Shown piece after piece: positions 48,048-60,034 of a stretch of 64,000 bases of DNA. This DNA comes from Sphagnum magellanicum (taxonomy: Eukaryota; Streptophyta; Sphagnopsida; Sphagnales; Sphagnaceae): positions 6,866,041 to 6,930,040 of the forward strand of contig CM038917.1 of NCBI GenBank assembly GCA_021904315.1, in the 5' to 3' direction. The first letter of the stretch is position 1; every line of letters begins with the position of its first letter. The position numbers were made by a program, and so were the translations under genes. The notes under the pieces are model-generated. The model was not told where the DNA came from and ran no database searches. It saw only the letters and a program-made list of their open reading frames with translations.

Positions 48048-51000
48048 CTACTTAATATACACTATTGTACAACCTGGGTTCATGATACTCTCTTGCTCAA
48101 ATTTGGCCACATATGGATGCTTCTTCAGCACTTTCCACACTGCCTCTTTCACTGCACCTGTTCCCATGCCATGCACAACAAAAAGCACCGACTGGGGAGC
48201 TCGACTTGCCAGTGCTCTGTCCAACTCCTGTAAAGATTCCTCCACTCGACAACCACGCAAATCCAAAGTATTCCTAGAAGTCTGTACTGCAACCTCGTAT
48301 TTAGGCTCTGCTGCTGGAATCTCAGGCTGCTTTGACTGAATTGGCTTAACCAGCTGCTGATAGTGGGAGAAGAAAATTGAAGTTAGTGCAGCTCATAGAT
48401 CTGCTTGTCACTGCAAAAAGACTTTGATCATACTAGATCACACAGCACATGAAGCCCGACATGATCCTAGGGATGCCCAATCTTTGTTTTATCTCCTCAA
48501 GTTAATCAGGAGCTGCATCAAGATGCATCAAAATGCAATTGAAGGAGAAAGGAACTGCAGCTCACTAAACAAATCTAAATAAGTGCCCTGGCTCTTTCTT
48601 TTTTGGGTTGTATACATGTTACCCTTTTGGGTAGCCTCCTTTAGAATGATAAAAATTCTCTCTTTTTCTTAAGTCAACTCCCTGGAATCATCATCATAAG
48701 AATTACAACATTTTTTCTGGCAAGAACCTAGTAAATAACAGTGGACAGATATGTAAGAAAGCATATGCATGAAGTAGATTTACTTGTATTGATGTTCTCA
48801 CACTCCTTTCTCCTGAAGCTCCAGTACTCCCTCTTGTTATGATTTCACTAGCCTTCACTTTCATCTTCAGAGCACCAAGTTGCACAGTCAGGTACTCACT
48901 GTCACCCTGTGGTGGCTCCACAACAGTTGCTGGCAGTTTTCCAAGCCGTCGAATTATGACCTTGTCACCCACAGCAAGAACTCCCTTAGTGCCATCTGAG
49001 TCATTTTTTTGCAGAAATGGCATATCCACCTCCCCATGCTTTGGATTGTACTCTTCAGCAATTGCTGCTATGGCAGCTTGAGCATCCCGCATGGACAATG
49101 GATTCTCTTTCAAGCCACTCTCTTGTACCAATTCTTGGAATCCGGTCAGTACTTGCTCCATTCTTGCATTTGCTTCCATGATGCTTCTGTCAACTTCCTC
49201 TTCTTGTAAATGTCGAAGTTTGGCCTCATGCTTTGCCAAATTATGCACCTCAGCTTGAAGCTAACAGACCACAGCAAGCCTATGTCAGCCCTCAACATCA
49301 AGGAGAACAACTACAAGACTGGAAGATCAACCTCGATTATATGTTCTGTAACCAGTTTTCCCCAGACAAAACAATAGTGCGACAAGACATCTGTAAACTT
49401 TTGATGAGCTCACCTCATCATGTAGCTTTGTGATGGCTGCAAGAGCTACACCTGCAGCTTGGGCACACTCACGCTGTTCATCTCGTTGCTTTACAAGGGG
49501 CACCATCAGCTCACTATTCCTTTCACCAAAAGTTGCAGGAACCAGCTTTGTTACAAGTTCCTGGGCACGTGTCAGTACTTTTAGGTCAAACCCAAGAGAT
49601 GCTGCAATATCAAGAGCATTTGATTGCCCCGCAACCCCCCAAAGCACACGGTAAGTTGGTGCAATGTTTTGATGTCAAACTCGACTGAAGCATTCTCAAA
49701 TTGTGGATCTTGGTCTTTCAATCTGCGGAGCTCAGCACTGTGGGTTGTGGCAAGGGTTAACTGTACTGACAATGCTAAGCTGCCAAGAACTGCCGTCGCA
49801 AGAGCTGCACCTTCTGATGGGTCAGTCCCACCACCAACCTCATCAAGGAGAACCAACGATTTCTTGGTGCCTGCTTCCAGTATTTCACATACTCATCAGA
49901 TGTGACCACTGAAAGTTGATAAACTGCGCTCCAGCGACTGCAAAAGAATTTTCCTTCATCATCAATTTGCATAAAACAACAAAGCCAGCCGTTTGCAAAG
50001 CTGCATATGAAATCTGCAGAGCTGTTGCAAATGGCTGGAACATACTTCCTCTAGTACCTACAGCCCATAAGCTTTTTTACAGTGTCCAGCACATCCCAGC
50101 TCACTAAATTTTTAAAAAACAACCAAAGATTGATGCCAGAGTTTCAAACATCACCTGGTCATCACCAATGTCTGCCAGGACTCGGTCAAACCAGGGCAAC
50201 TGCAGCTGACCCACAGCAGGTACAAATAGCCCTGCTTTCGCCATTAACACAATCACACCCAAAGTCTTCAATGTTGCTGTCTTTCCCCCCGTGTTAGGAC
50301 CTGTGATTGTAACAACCTTGACAGACTCACAAATCTTGATATCAATTGGGACTGGCAATGTAGTCTCAATGAAACCAAAGCTTGAGGCATTTCCAGTGGA
50401 AATGCTTGAGGAGGAGGATCCTGTATTGATTTTGTTCTGGTGGATCACTCCATACCACTGAGTATTCAATGATGCTGAGAGTGCAGTTCCCAATAAAAGT
50501 GGGTGCCTAGCACCCTCAATGTCCACCATCAATTGATCCATATAGGGATTTTTGTGAACAAAGGCCATATCATTTTCACAAAAGACAGGACGAACTGCAT
50601 TTAGCCACATGGCATACCCTGCTCTTGCACATGCAAGATCAAGAGCAGTAACTCGCTGCAACAAATCTATCATGCTTTCAGACACATCAATTAGTGCGAA
50701 AGTCAAGCTTTGTAAAACAGCTGTTTCTTCAGCTTGCTCAGCTGCAGCAAGTCGTATCTCCTCATTGTTGAACTCCAATGCAGGCTCTGGCTCCATGAAC
50801 AGAGTGGCCCCTGAGTTACTGACATCCAGTGTAACTCCCCCAGATAGCAGAATCGGTTGCTGACAAAGTCGACACAGCATTGCTGTGTTTTGACTTGCTT
50901 GCTTGTGTCAAGTACAGTGGAGAAGGAGCAATCCAAGCATTGTTCAATCGATGCCTCCAACTCCACACATAAACTAGAACCAACCATGATTGACTGCAAT

Positions 51001-52003
51001 GGAGATATCAATGCAGGACCTGAACAGAGACAAAATCAGGGATGAGTTTAGGGCCTAGGGAAAGAGATTAAGATACCTGAAGTAGGTATCTTTCCCAATT
51101 ATCTTCCTCCTTGTCAAAGAGAAAGACTATACACATAAACTGACCAAGCAATCTACGAACCGTCACTTCCCTACCACTAAACCTTGTTCCATACAAAGGA
51201 GAAATTAGTCTACACAAATAGGACCCTACCTTGTTGAACTTGGTCATGCAGGCGGCGGGCAGAGGACAAGGTCTTCTTCACTGCACAAAGCTGAGTCACT
51301 GTACAGACATTACCAGAAAGTGCACCTGCTACAATACCTTGCAAATCTTCAATGCCAGAGAAATTAAGAGGAGTGGAAAGTGACCTTGCAGCTTCTGTTT
51401 GTGCTTGAAGCTCCTCGCTTTCGTCCACTGAGGCACCGATCGGAAGCCTGCCTTCCCTTGCAACCAAAATCCCCATTGGAGTGCATGCAAATTGCGCCAC
51501 TTGAGTACAGATCTTTGGCCCTCAAGAAGACCCTTTGTTATGCCTTCCACATTGCCCCTTTCATGATTGCTCTCAATTTCACCATCCTCAATATCAGCAG
51601 CTTCTTCAGTGCTTTGGTCCAACAGACTACTACTCACCTCTTCCAAGAGTTCTGCACCCCTATTGATCTCCCTCACAGCATGAGAAACTCCCCAGGGGCT
51701 TTCTGGCAATGGAAATGGATTGTAAGATTTGTAGCGAGAAGCTTTTACACAAGATGAGAAGACATGCAGAATTGGAAGAGTCATCATCCTGTATCTATCA
51801 TTCCTTGGTACAGAGACTCTGCCACTCCTGATTTTTGATTGTTGTGCCAAAGAGACCTTGAATAGAATGGATGACTTCAGTGGCATCAACAAATAATTAT
51901 TCCCCTTCCTTCCTTGAAGGCAAAAATTAAACAAGATCCGAAGCTCCATGCCATCCATGATGCCCAGCAATGTGTCCCAGCTTTCAACCAATAACAAAGC
52001 CAT
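48048..52003 (-). pseudogene. MUTS2: MutS2 homologue (Walker ATPase plus Smr domain), disabled
   Basis: Five exons are readable on the minus strand: 52003-51230, 51019-50155, 49937-49414, 49260-48784 and 48353-48048, all with GT-AG ends. Domains in order: a Ser/Arg/Lys-rich N-terminus that could be an organelle transit peptide; the N-terminal MutS2 segment (VAQFACTPMGILVAREGRLP); the core; Walker A GPNTGGKTATLKTLGV; Walker B LVLLDEVGGGTDP; the ATTHSAELRRL switch; a coiled coil; and a complete Smr domain (LDLRGCRVEESL, VHGMGTGAVKEAV) ending in TAG at 48048. MutS2 proteins bind branched DNA or collided ribosomes. Lesions: a 1-base loss at 51519-51523 inside a conserved LEWP motif; about 60 codons missing plus a frame change at about 50885-50915; two consecutive in-frame TGA codons (49893-49898); and a 1-base loss at about 49660-49664. 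Splice sites and the Smr reading frame remain intact, so decay is recent, or some of the indels are sequence errors. Confidence 0.75.
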
Positions 52004-52310
52004 GTAGAGAACTACTTGTCTTTGTCAGTTGCCATCTTCCCCATCACAAAGTTTGTGGCTGGATAATCAAGTCTATCAAAAGACTCATTCAGTTCTTGAT
52101 GAGATTATCAAGTCTGCACATGACAGAGAGGGCCTACTCCTCCCAAGGACATATGTGTCCATATAGCATTATGCCTGCACACATTCCAGATCAAGGATTT
52201 AAGGCCAGGAGCTCAAAGCAAATTGAAGAGTACACAATCAAGCTCAATCCTGAACCTGTGAGTGAAGGTGGATCACACAAAATAGTATATTCTGGAAAGA
52301 AGAAACATGC
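52004..52310. other. Region upstream of the MutS2 start
   Basis: No separate gene is supported. The actual MutS2 start may be any of several Met codons between 52003 and about 51790, so part of this stretch may be leader. Confidence 0.35.
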
Positions 52311-52315
52311 AAGCT

Positions 52316-52900
52316 TCAATTTGAGACTATGGGTTTGGGTGTCAAAGATTTCACAAGTTTTTGAGATTTCTAACTGATGCTTGAGGTGTTAGGATTTGGA
52401 CATAAGTCCAGTTGCAGAGCATCAGAGGAGAACAGGATCAGAAAGAAAGCTAAAATTACTATGGAGCGGAAAATTTCTGCACGCAAATTTTTGCAACAAC
52501 CTCAACCCAAATTCAAACGCTGTTGGATGACACAGAAAAGTCTATTATGGAAAGCTAAAACGTACAAGATTCTCTTTGAGACTATGGTTTAGGGTTTCTA
52601 AGATTTGAAAAGTTTTGTGAGATTTCTAATTCACGTTTGAGGTGTTAGGATTAGGACATACCGCCAGTTGCAGAGGATCAGAGAAGAAAGCTGCAATTTG
52701 GATGGAGAACCAAAAATTCTGCACTCAAATTTATGCAGGAAGCTTTTGCAACATACCCAAGATCCTGCACCAATTTTTTTCGCAGGAAATGTTTTTGCAA
52801 TAAAGCCAAAACTCTGCACGCTAATATTTGCAGGAATTTTTTACAACAACAACAACCTCAATCCAAATTCAAAAACAACCTAAATCATAAATTCACAAAG
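52316..52900. repeat. Direct repeat with ~255-bp spacing
   Basis: 'ttgagactatggg', 'agatttctaa.t', 'cttgaggtgttaggatttgg' and 'ccagttgcagagcatcagag' (52318-52440) recur in order about 255 bases on (52574-52690) with moderate divergence. A local tandem duplication upstream of MutS2. Confidence 0.7.
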
Positions 52901-52938
52901 CAAACAATTGAATTGCCCGATGATACTCCAGAGCCTTG

Positions 52939-52974
52939 AACCCTAAAAACAGCCAAAAACCCTAAACCCTAAAA
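52939..52974 (+). promoter_or_regulatory. Telo-box cluster (AAACCCTAA)
   Basis: Three CCCTAAA words occur in 36 bases (aaccctaaaaac ... aaccctaaaccctaaaag). Telo-boxes are known plant promoter elements of genes for translation and replication. This one lies about 0.9 kb upstream of the MutS2 start, so it may belong to its promoter. It is too short to be an interstitial telomere. Confidence 0.4.
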
Positions 52975-53101
52975 GCAGAGAAGGGAAATTGTTTGGACAA
53001 AACGCGACCACAAAAAACTGATCACTCTTCAGGAACTTTGAACTTTGCAAAGTCATGGATTATGAACAAATTTGTCAAAAATTTTGAAATTCAATACCTT
53101 A

Positions 53102-53458
53102 GAGCATCTCCTTCCTTACGTGATCACTATGTCACTCTGGATAATAAATTTAAATGTCTAAGTTTAGCTTTTTTTTCTGGCAACCCCACCAATAAAACTG
53201 TAACTGGAACTGCACATGTGTGGGGACTACTAATAGCAAACCACCTGGACCAAACATTATGATCGATCAATCAGAAATACTGATCCAATTTATTGCACTC
53301 CTTTATGGAGGTGCACAAGTGTGTTGCGCCTTTTACCAGCCAGGGCAAGTTGCACGCATTTGATGCAGAAAAACTCCTGAGCTAAACCGGCACATTTTGA
53401 CTTTTTCACTATAAATTTTCCTTTCTGGATCACATACTCAGCACCATTGGAGATGCTC
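53102..53458. mobile_element. Harbinger/Tourist-type MITE, 357 bp
   Basis: The ends GAGCATCTCC and GGAGATGCTC are perfect inverted repeats directly bordered by TTA on both sides (53099-53101, 53459-53461), the 3-bp target typical of PIF/Harbinger. Weaker inverted similarity extends inward (gtgatcactatg / cactataaa). Non-coding. It abuts repeat R2 (53463-53655), as does its degraded relative at 18548-18760. Confidence 0.75.
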
Positions 53459-53462
53459 TTAG

Positions 53463-53655
53463 TACCTGGCCAAATTCGACACTAATTATATTATTTTCAA
53501 AAATGTTGAAATTTTTAAAAATTATTTCTTCCAAATCAAAAATTATTGTGAAGGAAATAGTGGATATTTAAGAATATACCATTTGTTGAAATGAATGTTT
53601 CAAAATTAATTAATTATTCAGCGGACATGTGTTGAAATGGCCAAGGTACTACAGT
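53463..53655. repeat. Dispersed repeat R2, copy 2
   Basis: 'acctggccaaattcgacac' to 'atggccaaggtactacag' matches 18118-18310. Confidence 0.6.
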
Positions 53656-53698
53656 ACTAACCCAAACACAAGTTAAGTTTGAAACTCGCTAGTGGACT

Positions 53699-54103
53699 GA
53701 GGCCCACTCTACCTTTGGAGTCAGGGCCAATGTTCAACCCAAATTTAAATCCAGCATTCCTATTGGTGCAAAAGTTGAAATCAGCCTCAAGAGCCTTACA
53801 CTAAGAGTCAAGGCTGAAATAGAAAAAAAAAAAAAAAAAAAAAAAAAAAATTCAATCTGCCCCAAGCTACTAATAAATGCTGAACTTTATGGCCTTGTAT
53901 TGGCCCCGAGGCTGAAAAAAGGATACCATCAAATTTGGGAAGCCAATTTGCAACCCTTAGGGCCAAATGTTCGAGCATTTATTAATATCCTGACTTCAAT
54001 GTTCTAGCATTTACCAGTAACTTGGGGCCAATTTGCAACCCAAAAATGCTCGAAGTTAGCCTCAAAATTGTTTGACCCTGACTCCTAGTGTAAAAAGGGG
54101 CCT
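53699..54103. mobile_element. Probable MITE with degenerate terminal inverted repeats
   Basis: 'ggcccactctacctttggag' plus 'tcagggccaa' at the left matches the reverse complement of the right end (ttgaccctgactcctagtg, then taaaaaggggcc), with small indels. A further internal copy of the motif lies at 53792-53818. No clear target duplication was found. A run of 28 A (53823-53850) lies inside. Confidence 0.45.
53823..53850. repeat. Poly(A) run, 28 bases
   Basis: An uninterrupted run of A inside the probable MITE. The true length is uncertain in any assembly. Confidence 0.9.
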
Positions 54104-55711
54104 TAAGAATGATTCATACATCTTGTTAAGCCATCAGTGCTAAAGAAAAAAGCTATAATAAAAATAGCTAAAAGCATTTTTTATTTTTTTAATTTGTGAG
54201 AAAATGCATCTTGTAAGTAATAGTAATCATGAAAGTTAACCACACCAAAAAGTTTGCATGTTCACACATGAGGGCGATGCTACATGCCAGGGAGCAAGGC
54301 CTTATTGAAGCTTCATTTTGAAGATGTGAAAAAGAGGTAAGAATATTGATAATGGATATGAAGGTTTATTAATCTAATATTTCCTCACCTTTTATTTCCC
54401 TCATATGTTCTCATATGGTCTCCAATTAATCATCATTTATATGCCAATCTCAAATTATATAACATGGACATGAAAGACACAGGATAACATTTTTTTTCAT
54501 GTTATTTTCTGAAATGATATTGAAATAATAAATTTGAATTACCACTTTACGTACATACAAAATGAACCACTTGAAGACATAGATTTTGGAATGTGTAACA
54601 TCACACTTAAATTGGAACTAAACCATATATTTCACAAGGAAATCAAATGGAATCTTTCAAAATGATCAAATCATTTGCTCATTTTACTTGCTTCTAGAGC
54701 TCTAAATGTAGCCTTTTAAGCTAGTTTTAAAATATTGTATATTTTGTATAGGCATGCTTCAAGATCACCTATTTCTCACCATAAGGTTCAAGCTAATTCT
54801 AATATTAGTGTTGTAAAAGTGAATGTGTACTCCTTGCCTAGGTGCAACCCAACAAAATCCCACTCATCTTTTATTGAATTGGAGATAATCTCATAGCATT
54901 AAATTAGACATCACTTTTCCAGTTTAACCTTTTAAATATTGAATTGGGTCATAGTTTGAAACAAGTTGTAATGTCTTCAATTTCAAGAGTAATGTAATCA
55001 TGTTCAGTTTATTTTCCTTGCCCTCCATCCCAAATTTCCCACCAAGGGAAAAAAAAAAAAGAAGGATTGCATCATTGCAAATATGAGCACTTTTGGCACA
55101 ACAAATCCCTAGTCATCAATCCATAGAAGTAAAGGAAAAAAACATGTAAGTTACGTAACTCTAAGGGAACTATAACATTCCTAATTCTAGTTCTTTCCCA
55201 TTTAAGGTACATAGATATATGTAGTATATTCATACATGCAAGTGGCACCGACGCTTGTCATTATTATGGGTGCATGGTCGCACACAAATTGTACATCTGT
55301 TTTCAGATATGTAAGTTAGAGGCTTTTGAATTGCTAAAGAACAATATCTTGGATTCAAAGGGACAAAAAGAAACCCTCAATCTGCTCAACAAAATCTTTG
55401 TGACCAATCTAAGTAACCAATCTAGCTAAGTATAGTCCACTTAAAAATGCCTCATGTTTTGTGTCCAATCAAGTGTTGTGGGTGCAAAGTTCCTAAAACA
55501 ACCCGTGTATAGAAACTGAAGGAAAATGCATGAATCAAATTTTTTTTTAATTAATCAAATGAACCCACTTTGTTTCCTACATGATTATCCCTAACTTGAT
55601 TCAAATATGTGACACCATGATTTATTTTTACTTTGATTTTTAAAAAAATTCAACATCTACAAATTATTTTATATATGAGGATATGGCCCAAAAGTTGCCA
55701 GATTTCCCCAA

Positions 55712-55734
55712 CCCCCCCCCCCCCCCCCCCCCCC
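55712..55734. repeat. Poly(C) run, 23 bases
   Basis: An uninterrupted C run, rare in this AT-rich sequence, and a likely place for assembly length error. Confidence 0.9.
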
Positions 55735-55896
55735 AAATCATATTTCTGTAATAGATTTATAGCCAAAAATATAGAATGATGATTAAAAATACTTTTACAT
55801 CAATATCCTGTCTAGAGTTCAAAGCCAAATTTGGCTAAATTTTCATGTGGATGATTGCCAGCCACATCGGCTACACAAAAAAATTGAAGAAAAAGG

Positions 55897-55917
55897 AAAA
55901 AAAAAAAAAAAAAAAAA
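55897..55917. repeat. Poly(A) run, 21 bases
   Basis: An uninterrupted A run in non-coding DNA. Confidence 0.9.
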
Positions 55918-57180
55918 CCATTGTTGTGATTTCTATTTTAGAATGCTTAAAAAGTGAAACCATGTCAAGAAAATAGAGGTGTCTTGCTGACCACAATATG
56001 AGGGAACATGTCGGAAAATGAACACTGAATTCTTAATTATAAAATACAAGGGAGGTCCTTACAAGTTAGTAACAATGCTTTTAGGTTACGTGTGTGAAGG
56101 GTTTTCCAATTTAAGCTCAAAGGCCATTGAACTGCGGAGGTTTTCAGCAAGTATTGGTTTTTTTAAAGGGTGGGGAGGGGAGTGTTATTTTTCTAGTTTG
56201 AGGCTCTATGTTTTAGCCTACTCGGAATGTCAAATGGCACTTTCCCCTTGTAACTATCATTTCATTGCATGGATTGGGCAAATGAAGTTGAAGATTCATC
56301 GTTGTTAAAGTGTCAAAACTTGGCCTTTGTAGATTGGACTTCTTACTACCCGTCTTGAAGCACATTTGTATAGTCTTGGCAGTGTGTGCTTAAAAGCCAT
56401 AGCGGGCTGCTGCACCTGGTTGAGGTTCTTTTTCTCTTCCACACATCATACATAACTAGTGCACCTTCATCAGTAGTTGATTTGTGTCATACAATAATTT
56501 TTTTCATCCTAAGGTTTCTTTGTTATCGTTGACGATCGTCATTTTGTGACTTTGGGACCTATTTGCATAGGGTTTTAACTTTATTTTCGTTGTTTGTTTG
56601 CTTTTGTTTTTTTCTTTGGGTTGTGTTTACTTGTGCTCTCATTTACCTTGTTCTCATCCTTGATTTTTGTACAAAAGGGTTTTTTTTTCATGATGAAGCA
56701 CAAGTTCAGCATTATCATGATGGTAATGACCTTGTTGGGATTTTATAATGTATTAGGAGGCCATCTTAAATCCCTAAGATTCCTTTGTAGCAGAGAAGGT
56801 CATCTTAGAATTTCTAGGTAGGATCTTACATTTATTTTTTTTGGGTATAAGTTTAGGGTTTTTAGGCTTTAGGGTTTTTTTTCCTTCACATCAAAATAGG
56901 TGACAAAACCATGATTACAGACACTAATGCCCTCACCAGGGACCCGTAGTCGATGCAGCTTTTAGTCGATGTACTGAGTATATTCTCCAACTATCTACGT
57001 AGATAGTCGACTAGACTACTAAGCAACGTAGATAGTCAACTAGACTACTGAGCAACGGTCATATTAGACTAGACTACAGAGCAACAGTCATAATCAACTA
57101 GGCTACCGAGCAACGATCATAATCGACTATTACTCAGTTGTAATCGGGTCAATAAAAACTCAAAATAAACGTAACTTGCT

Positions 57181-57279
57181 ACTCGTGAGCGCAACACACT
57201 ACAGACTGTTGCGACTCGTGAACGCAACACACTACAGACTGTTGCGACTCATGAGCGCAACACACTACAGACTGTTGTC
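57181..57279. repeat. 33-bp tandem repeat, three units, in the hAT 5' region
   Basis: 'actcgtgagcgcaacacact' units start at 57181, 57214 and 57247. They lie between the left subterminal repeats and the transposase ATG, in the element's leader or promoter. Confidence 0.95.
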
Positions 57280-57317
57280 TACTACACTACACAATTGTTG
57301 TCACTAATTTATCATGG

Positions 57318-59909
57318 ATGATGGAGTCCCCTGCCCCATCGATCAACATCTCAGCTTCGGCCAATGATGGAGAGGTCGACGAGGCGCCTCATGAACCGCT
57401 TGACTCGCGGCTTGTGCCGATCAACGCTAACAAAACATTGCCGGTGTGGCAGTACTTCACCATGGTCAAGGACGGGCCAATCATGCGCAACAAGATCCAA
57501 TATGTTTATTGTTGCTTATTGTGCCTGAAGAAGTGCCCACACAAGTTCCTGGACAGCTTGGTTGCCATCTACAATGACACAACTGGCAATGCTCACAAAC
57601 ACATCGCTTCTAAGCACCCGAGCTTGCATCTGGCCCGCAAGCACCAGTCGCTTGAACCCAAACAACTGATATCAATTTCAACTTCTACATCCGTGAGCAC
57701 CAACAACATTCGCGCCTTCATCAAGAATGGCAATGATGCTGTCATCGAGCGCATTCATGCACTTGTTGCATGGCTGGTCGTCAACTGCAAGGCGCCGCTA
57801 TCGCTTGCCACTGATGTCAACCTGAATGAGGTCATCCAGGCAGTGTCATACCTAAAGCCAGGGTCATATGTTTCGATGACACCCGGTAAGATCAATCGCG
57901 CGCTCATCTCCATGTTTTCCAAGTTCACTGTGTGTTAAGGCGCTTATTGTCAAGGCGTGCGCAATGTACATGCCAACCGGCTATGACGAGCTTGTCGACG
58001 AGTATGCTGGTTCCAGCTATGGCTGGCTTGTGGTCTGCCATGATGGCTGGGACTCCATGATCAAGCAGTTCTTCAACATCTCAGTGTACTGGATCGACCT
58101 ATAGTCGTGGATCCGGTACAAACTGGCGTTCGGCCTGGCTATGCCAGACGGGCACAATGCCCAAGCCTGCAACGATGCGGCCATGGCTGTCCTAAAGCGC
58201 TACGGCATCCGCCATAGCGACATCATCTTGTCGATCAACGACACAACGAACACGTCCCTCGCAACCAATCGACTAATTGTCAGCACAGATGGCACTTGCA
58301 ACATGCATTTGGCAAACTTGGTTGCGACCATGCGACTGGGAAGCGAAAAAGGACAGTTAACAAGGAGATTGTCGACTCATTCAAAGAATGCGAGGACCTG
58401 CACCTGGCCGTGCGTCGAATGATCGGGTATGTTTGGAACAAAAAGGTCAAGTCGCACAAAATCAACTATGAAAAACACAACGAACAGATCGGCTACAATG
58501 TGATTAAGGTTGGCATCGATAATGACACACGCATTTCAGGCTACGAGCGCATGTACTAATAGGCGTTACGATGCAAGTGGACACTGCACCAATATTTTGC
58601 TCACGAGAAGTCGTTGGTGTGCAACGCCTACGAGCTATCAGACGAACGTTGGTAGTCCGTGGCTGAGGTCGAAGCCATCATACGATCAGTTTGCACCCTA
58701 TCATTCACGACACAGATCAACTCGCGACTAGTTGCTAGCGCTAGCTGGCCCAATATTGTTAAGACCAAGACTGCCGTTAGGCAAATGACTTACTCGGTCG
58801 TCAACATCATGCCATCATCCCGTTCTGGTGAGCAGTCAGACGAGGAGGACGGCTACGGTGGCGATGGCCGATGGGATGGCAAAACACGATGGGACCACTT
58901 GCCCAAGGTCAAGGTCAGAGTTGAACAATTGGGTGTGATCGGCAGCAAGCTGCAGGATCGCATCCAGAAAGAGTTGGACTCATATTTCCCATTCCTTAGC
59001 GATTAGCAACTGGTGGCCATGATATGCGACCCGATCATGCTAACACTGGCCTTGCCATGGCTATGTGCAACCGGGTACAAGGACAATGTTGACAATGCCA
59101 AGGAGCTTGTCAAGTCTGCTCTTGTTGATGAGGCCACACGCTCATTCCGACCACCCGAGCCCGACGCGATATGTAATGTGCCGCTCGACAATGATGACAT
59201 TGATGTACAAGTTTGTGACGATGACGATGTGTTCGGCATGGTCAATGTTGCTTCACTTAGCCAGGACATTGAAAGTAGAGCAAGTGCTACTCTCAACACA
59301 ACGACTCCAAGTGATTTGGCGAACGAAGCCTTCAAGGAGTGGATCTTGCTAAAGGTGGATTGGTTAGCATGGCTTTTGAACGAACAAAAGTTAGATGAGA
59401 TCGACAAGAGCAAGGTCCGCTCAGGCAACTGGATCTACGTTAGCGAGGTCGTCGATGTGTCATAGTGGTGGCGCAAAAACGGTGTGCATCACCGATTCGC
59501 AAAGCGCATCATAGCGCGACACCTTGGCGCACCTGATTCCAACGGCTTGCAGGAACGCATGTTCTCGGTCTGTAAGCACATTGACAATGCGCTTCAGCAG
59601 AACCTGGGCAACGCCAAGTTTGAGATGTTGTTGATGTTAGCATTCAACAAGGCATTTATCAAAGACATGGAAAGCAAAGACCTATTCACGGTCGACAACT
59701 TGATTACATCATTGAAGTCAGCAACAGATGCAACTAAGGCGGCTCCAAACATCATCAAATACTTTGATCTTGATGGTGATGTCGAAGATGACGAAACAGA
59801 CGAAGGCATGGAGATAGTAGCGATGTTGAAATCAACAGCTTGTGACATCCAACAACAACACAATGCGAATGGGTCTGCCATCGCTCAGAAGAGGGCTCGC
59901 AATGAGTAA
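57318..59909 (+). pseudogene. hAT transposase, BED zinc finger to hATC domain, disabled
   Basis: The ATG at 57318 opens a BED-type zinc finger (CCLLC ... HKHIASKH), then a linker. The catalytic region includes VCHDGWDSM (first Asp) and DGTCNMHLANL (the CxxH motif). It ends with the C-terminal hATC dimerisation block WWRKNGVHHRFAKR ... SNGLQERMFSVC, and a stop at 59909. Intact length would be about 860 residues. Lesions: a frame change near 57935 and a compensating one near 58322, plus in-frame stops TAG 58102, TAA 58557, TAG 58560, TAG 58653, TAG 59004 and TAG 59463. The frame is otherwise open from 58296 to the end, so this was a working transposase until recently. The intact ends could still be moved by a related transposase elsewhere. 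Confidence 0.9.
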
Positions 59910-60034
59910 ACGACAATAGTCTACAGTTGACTAATTCAAGGCCAGAGTAGTCGACTATCTATGGGTTAGAGGATAGATAATTACAACTACGACTATATGT
60001 AAATAAGGACCGACTACGGGTTCCTGGCCCTCAC

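Larger units (their letters stand above)
54110..56928. other. AT-rich intergenic DNA left of the hAT element
   Basis: No gene is supported. It contains homopolymer runs and a pair of overlapping hydrophobic ORFs (56563-56821) that look like chance readings of T-rich DNA. Confidence 0.45.
56937..60026 (+). mobile_element. hAT DNA transposon, full length (3090 bp)
   Basis: The ends CAGGGACCCGTAGTCG and CGACTACGGGTTCCTG are inverted repeats with one mismatch. A perfect 8-bp target duplication GCCCTCAC borders the element (56929-56936, 60027-60034), the hAT hallmark. Subterminal DNA is rich in tagtcgac and gagcaacg-type short repeats (56985-57130; 59930-60010), as expected for transposase binding. 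The interior is GC-richer than the host and holds one broken transposase gene. Confidence 0.95.

Noticed and set aside
48003-51800. Plus-strand ORFs across the MutS2 locus
   Set aside because: They are antisense shadows of the minus-strand exons and have no features of their own.
52939-52974. Interstitial telomere
   Set aside because: Only three CCCTAAA words, partly separated; a promoter telo-box is the simpler reading.
57318-59909. TAG read through or recoded as an amino acid in the hAT transposase
   Set aside because: Two frameshifts and a TAA are also present, so ordinary decay explains the stops.
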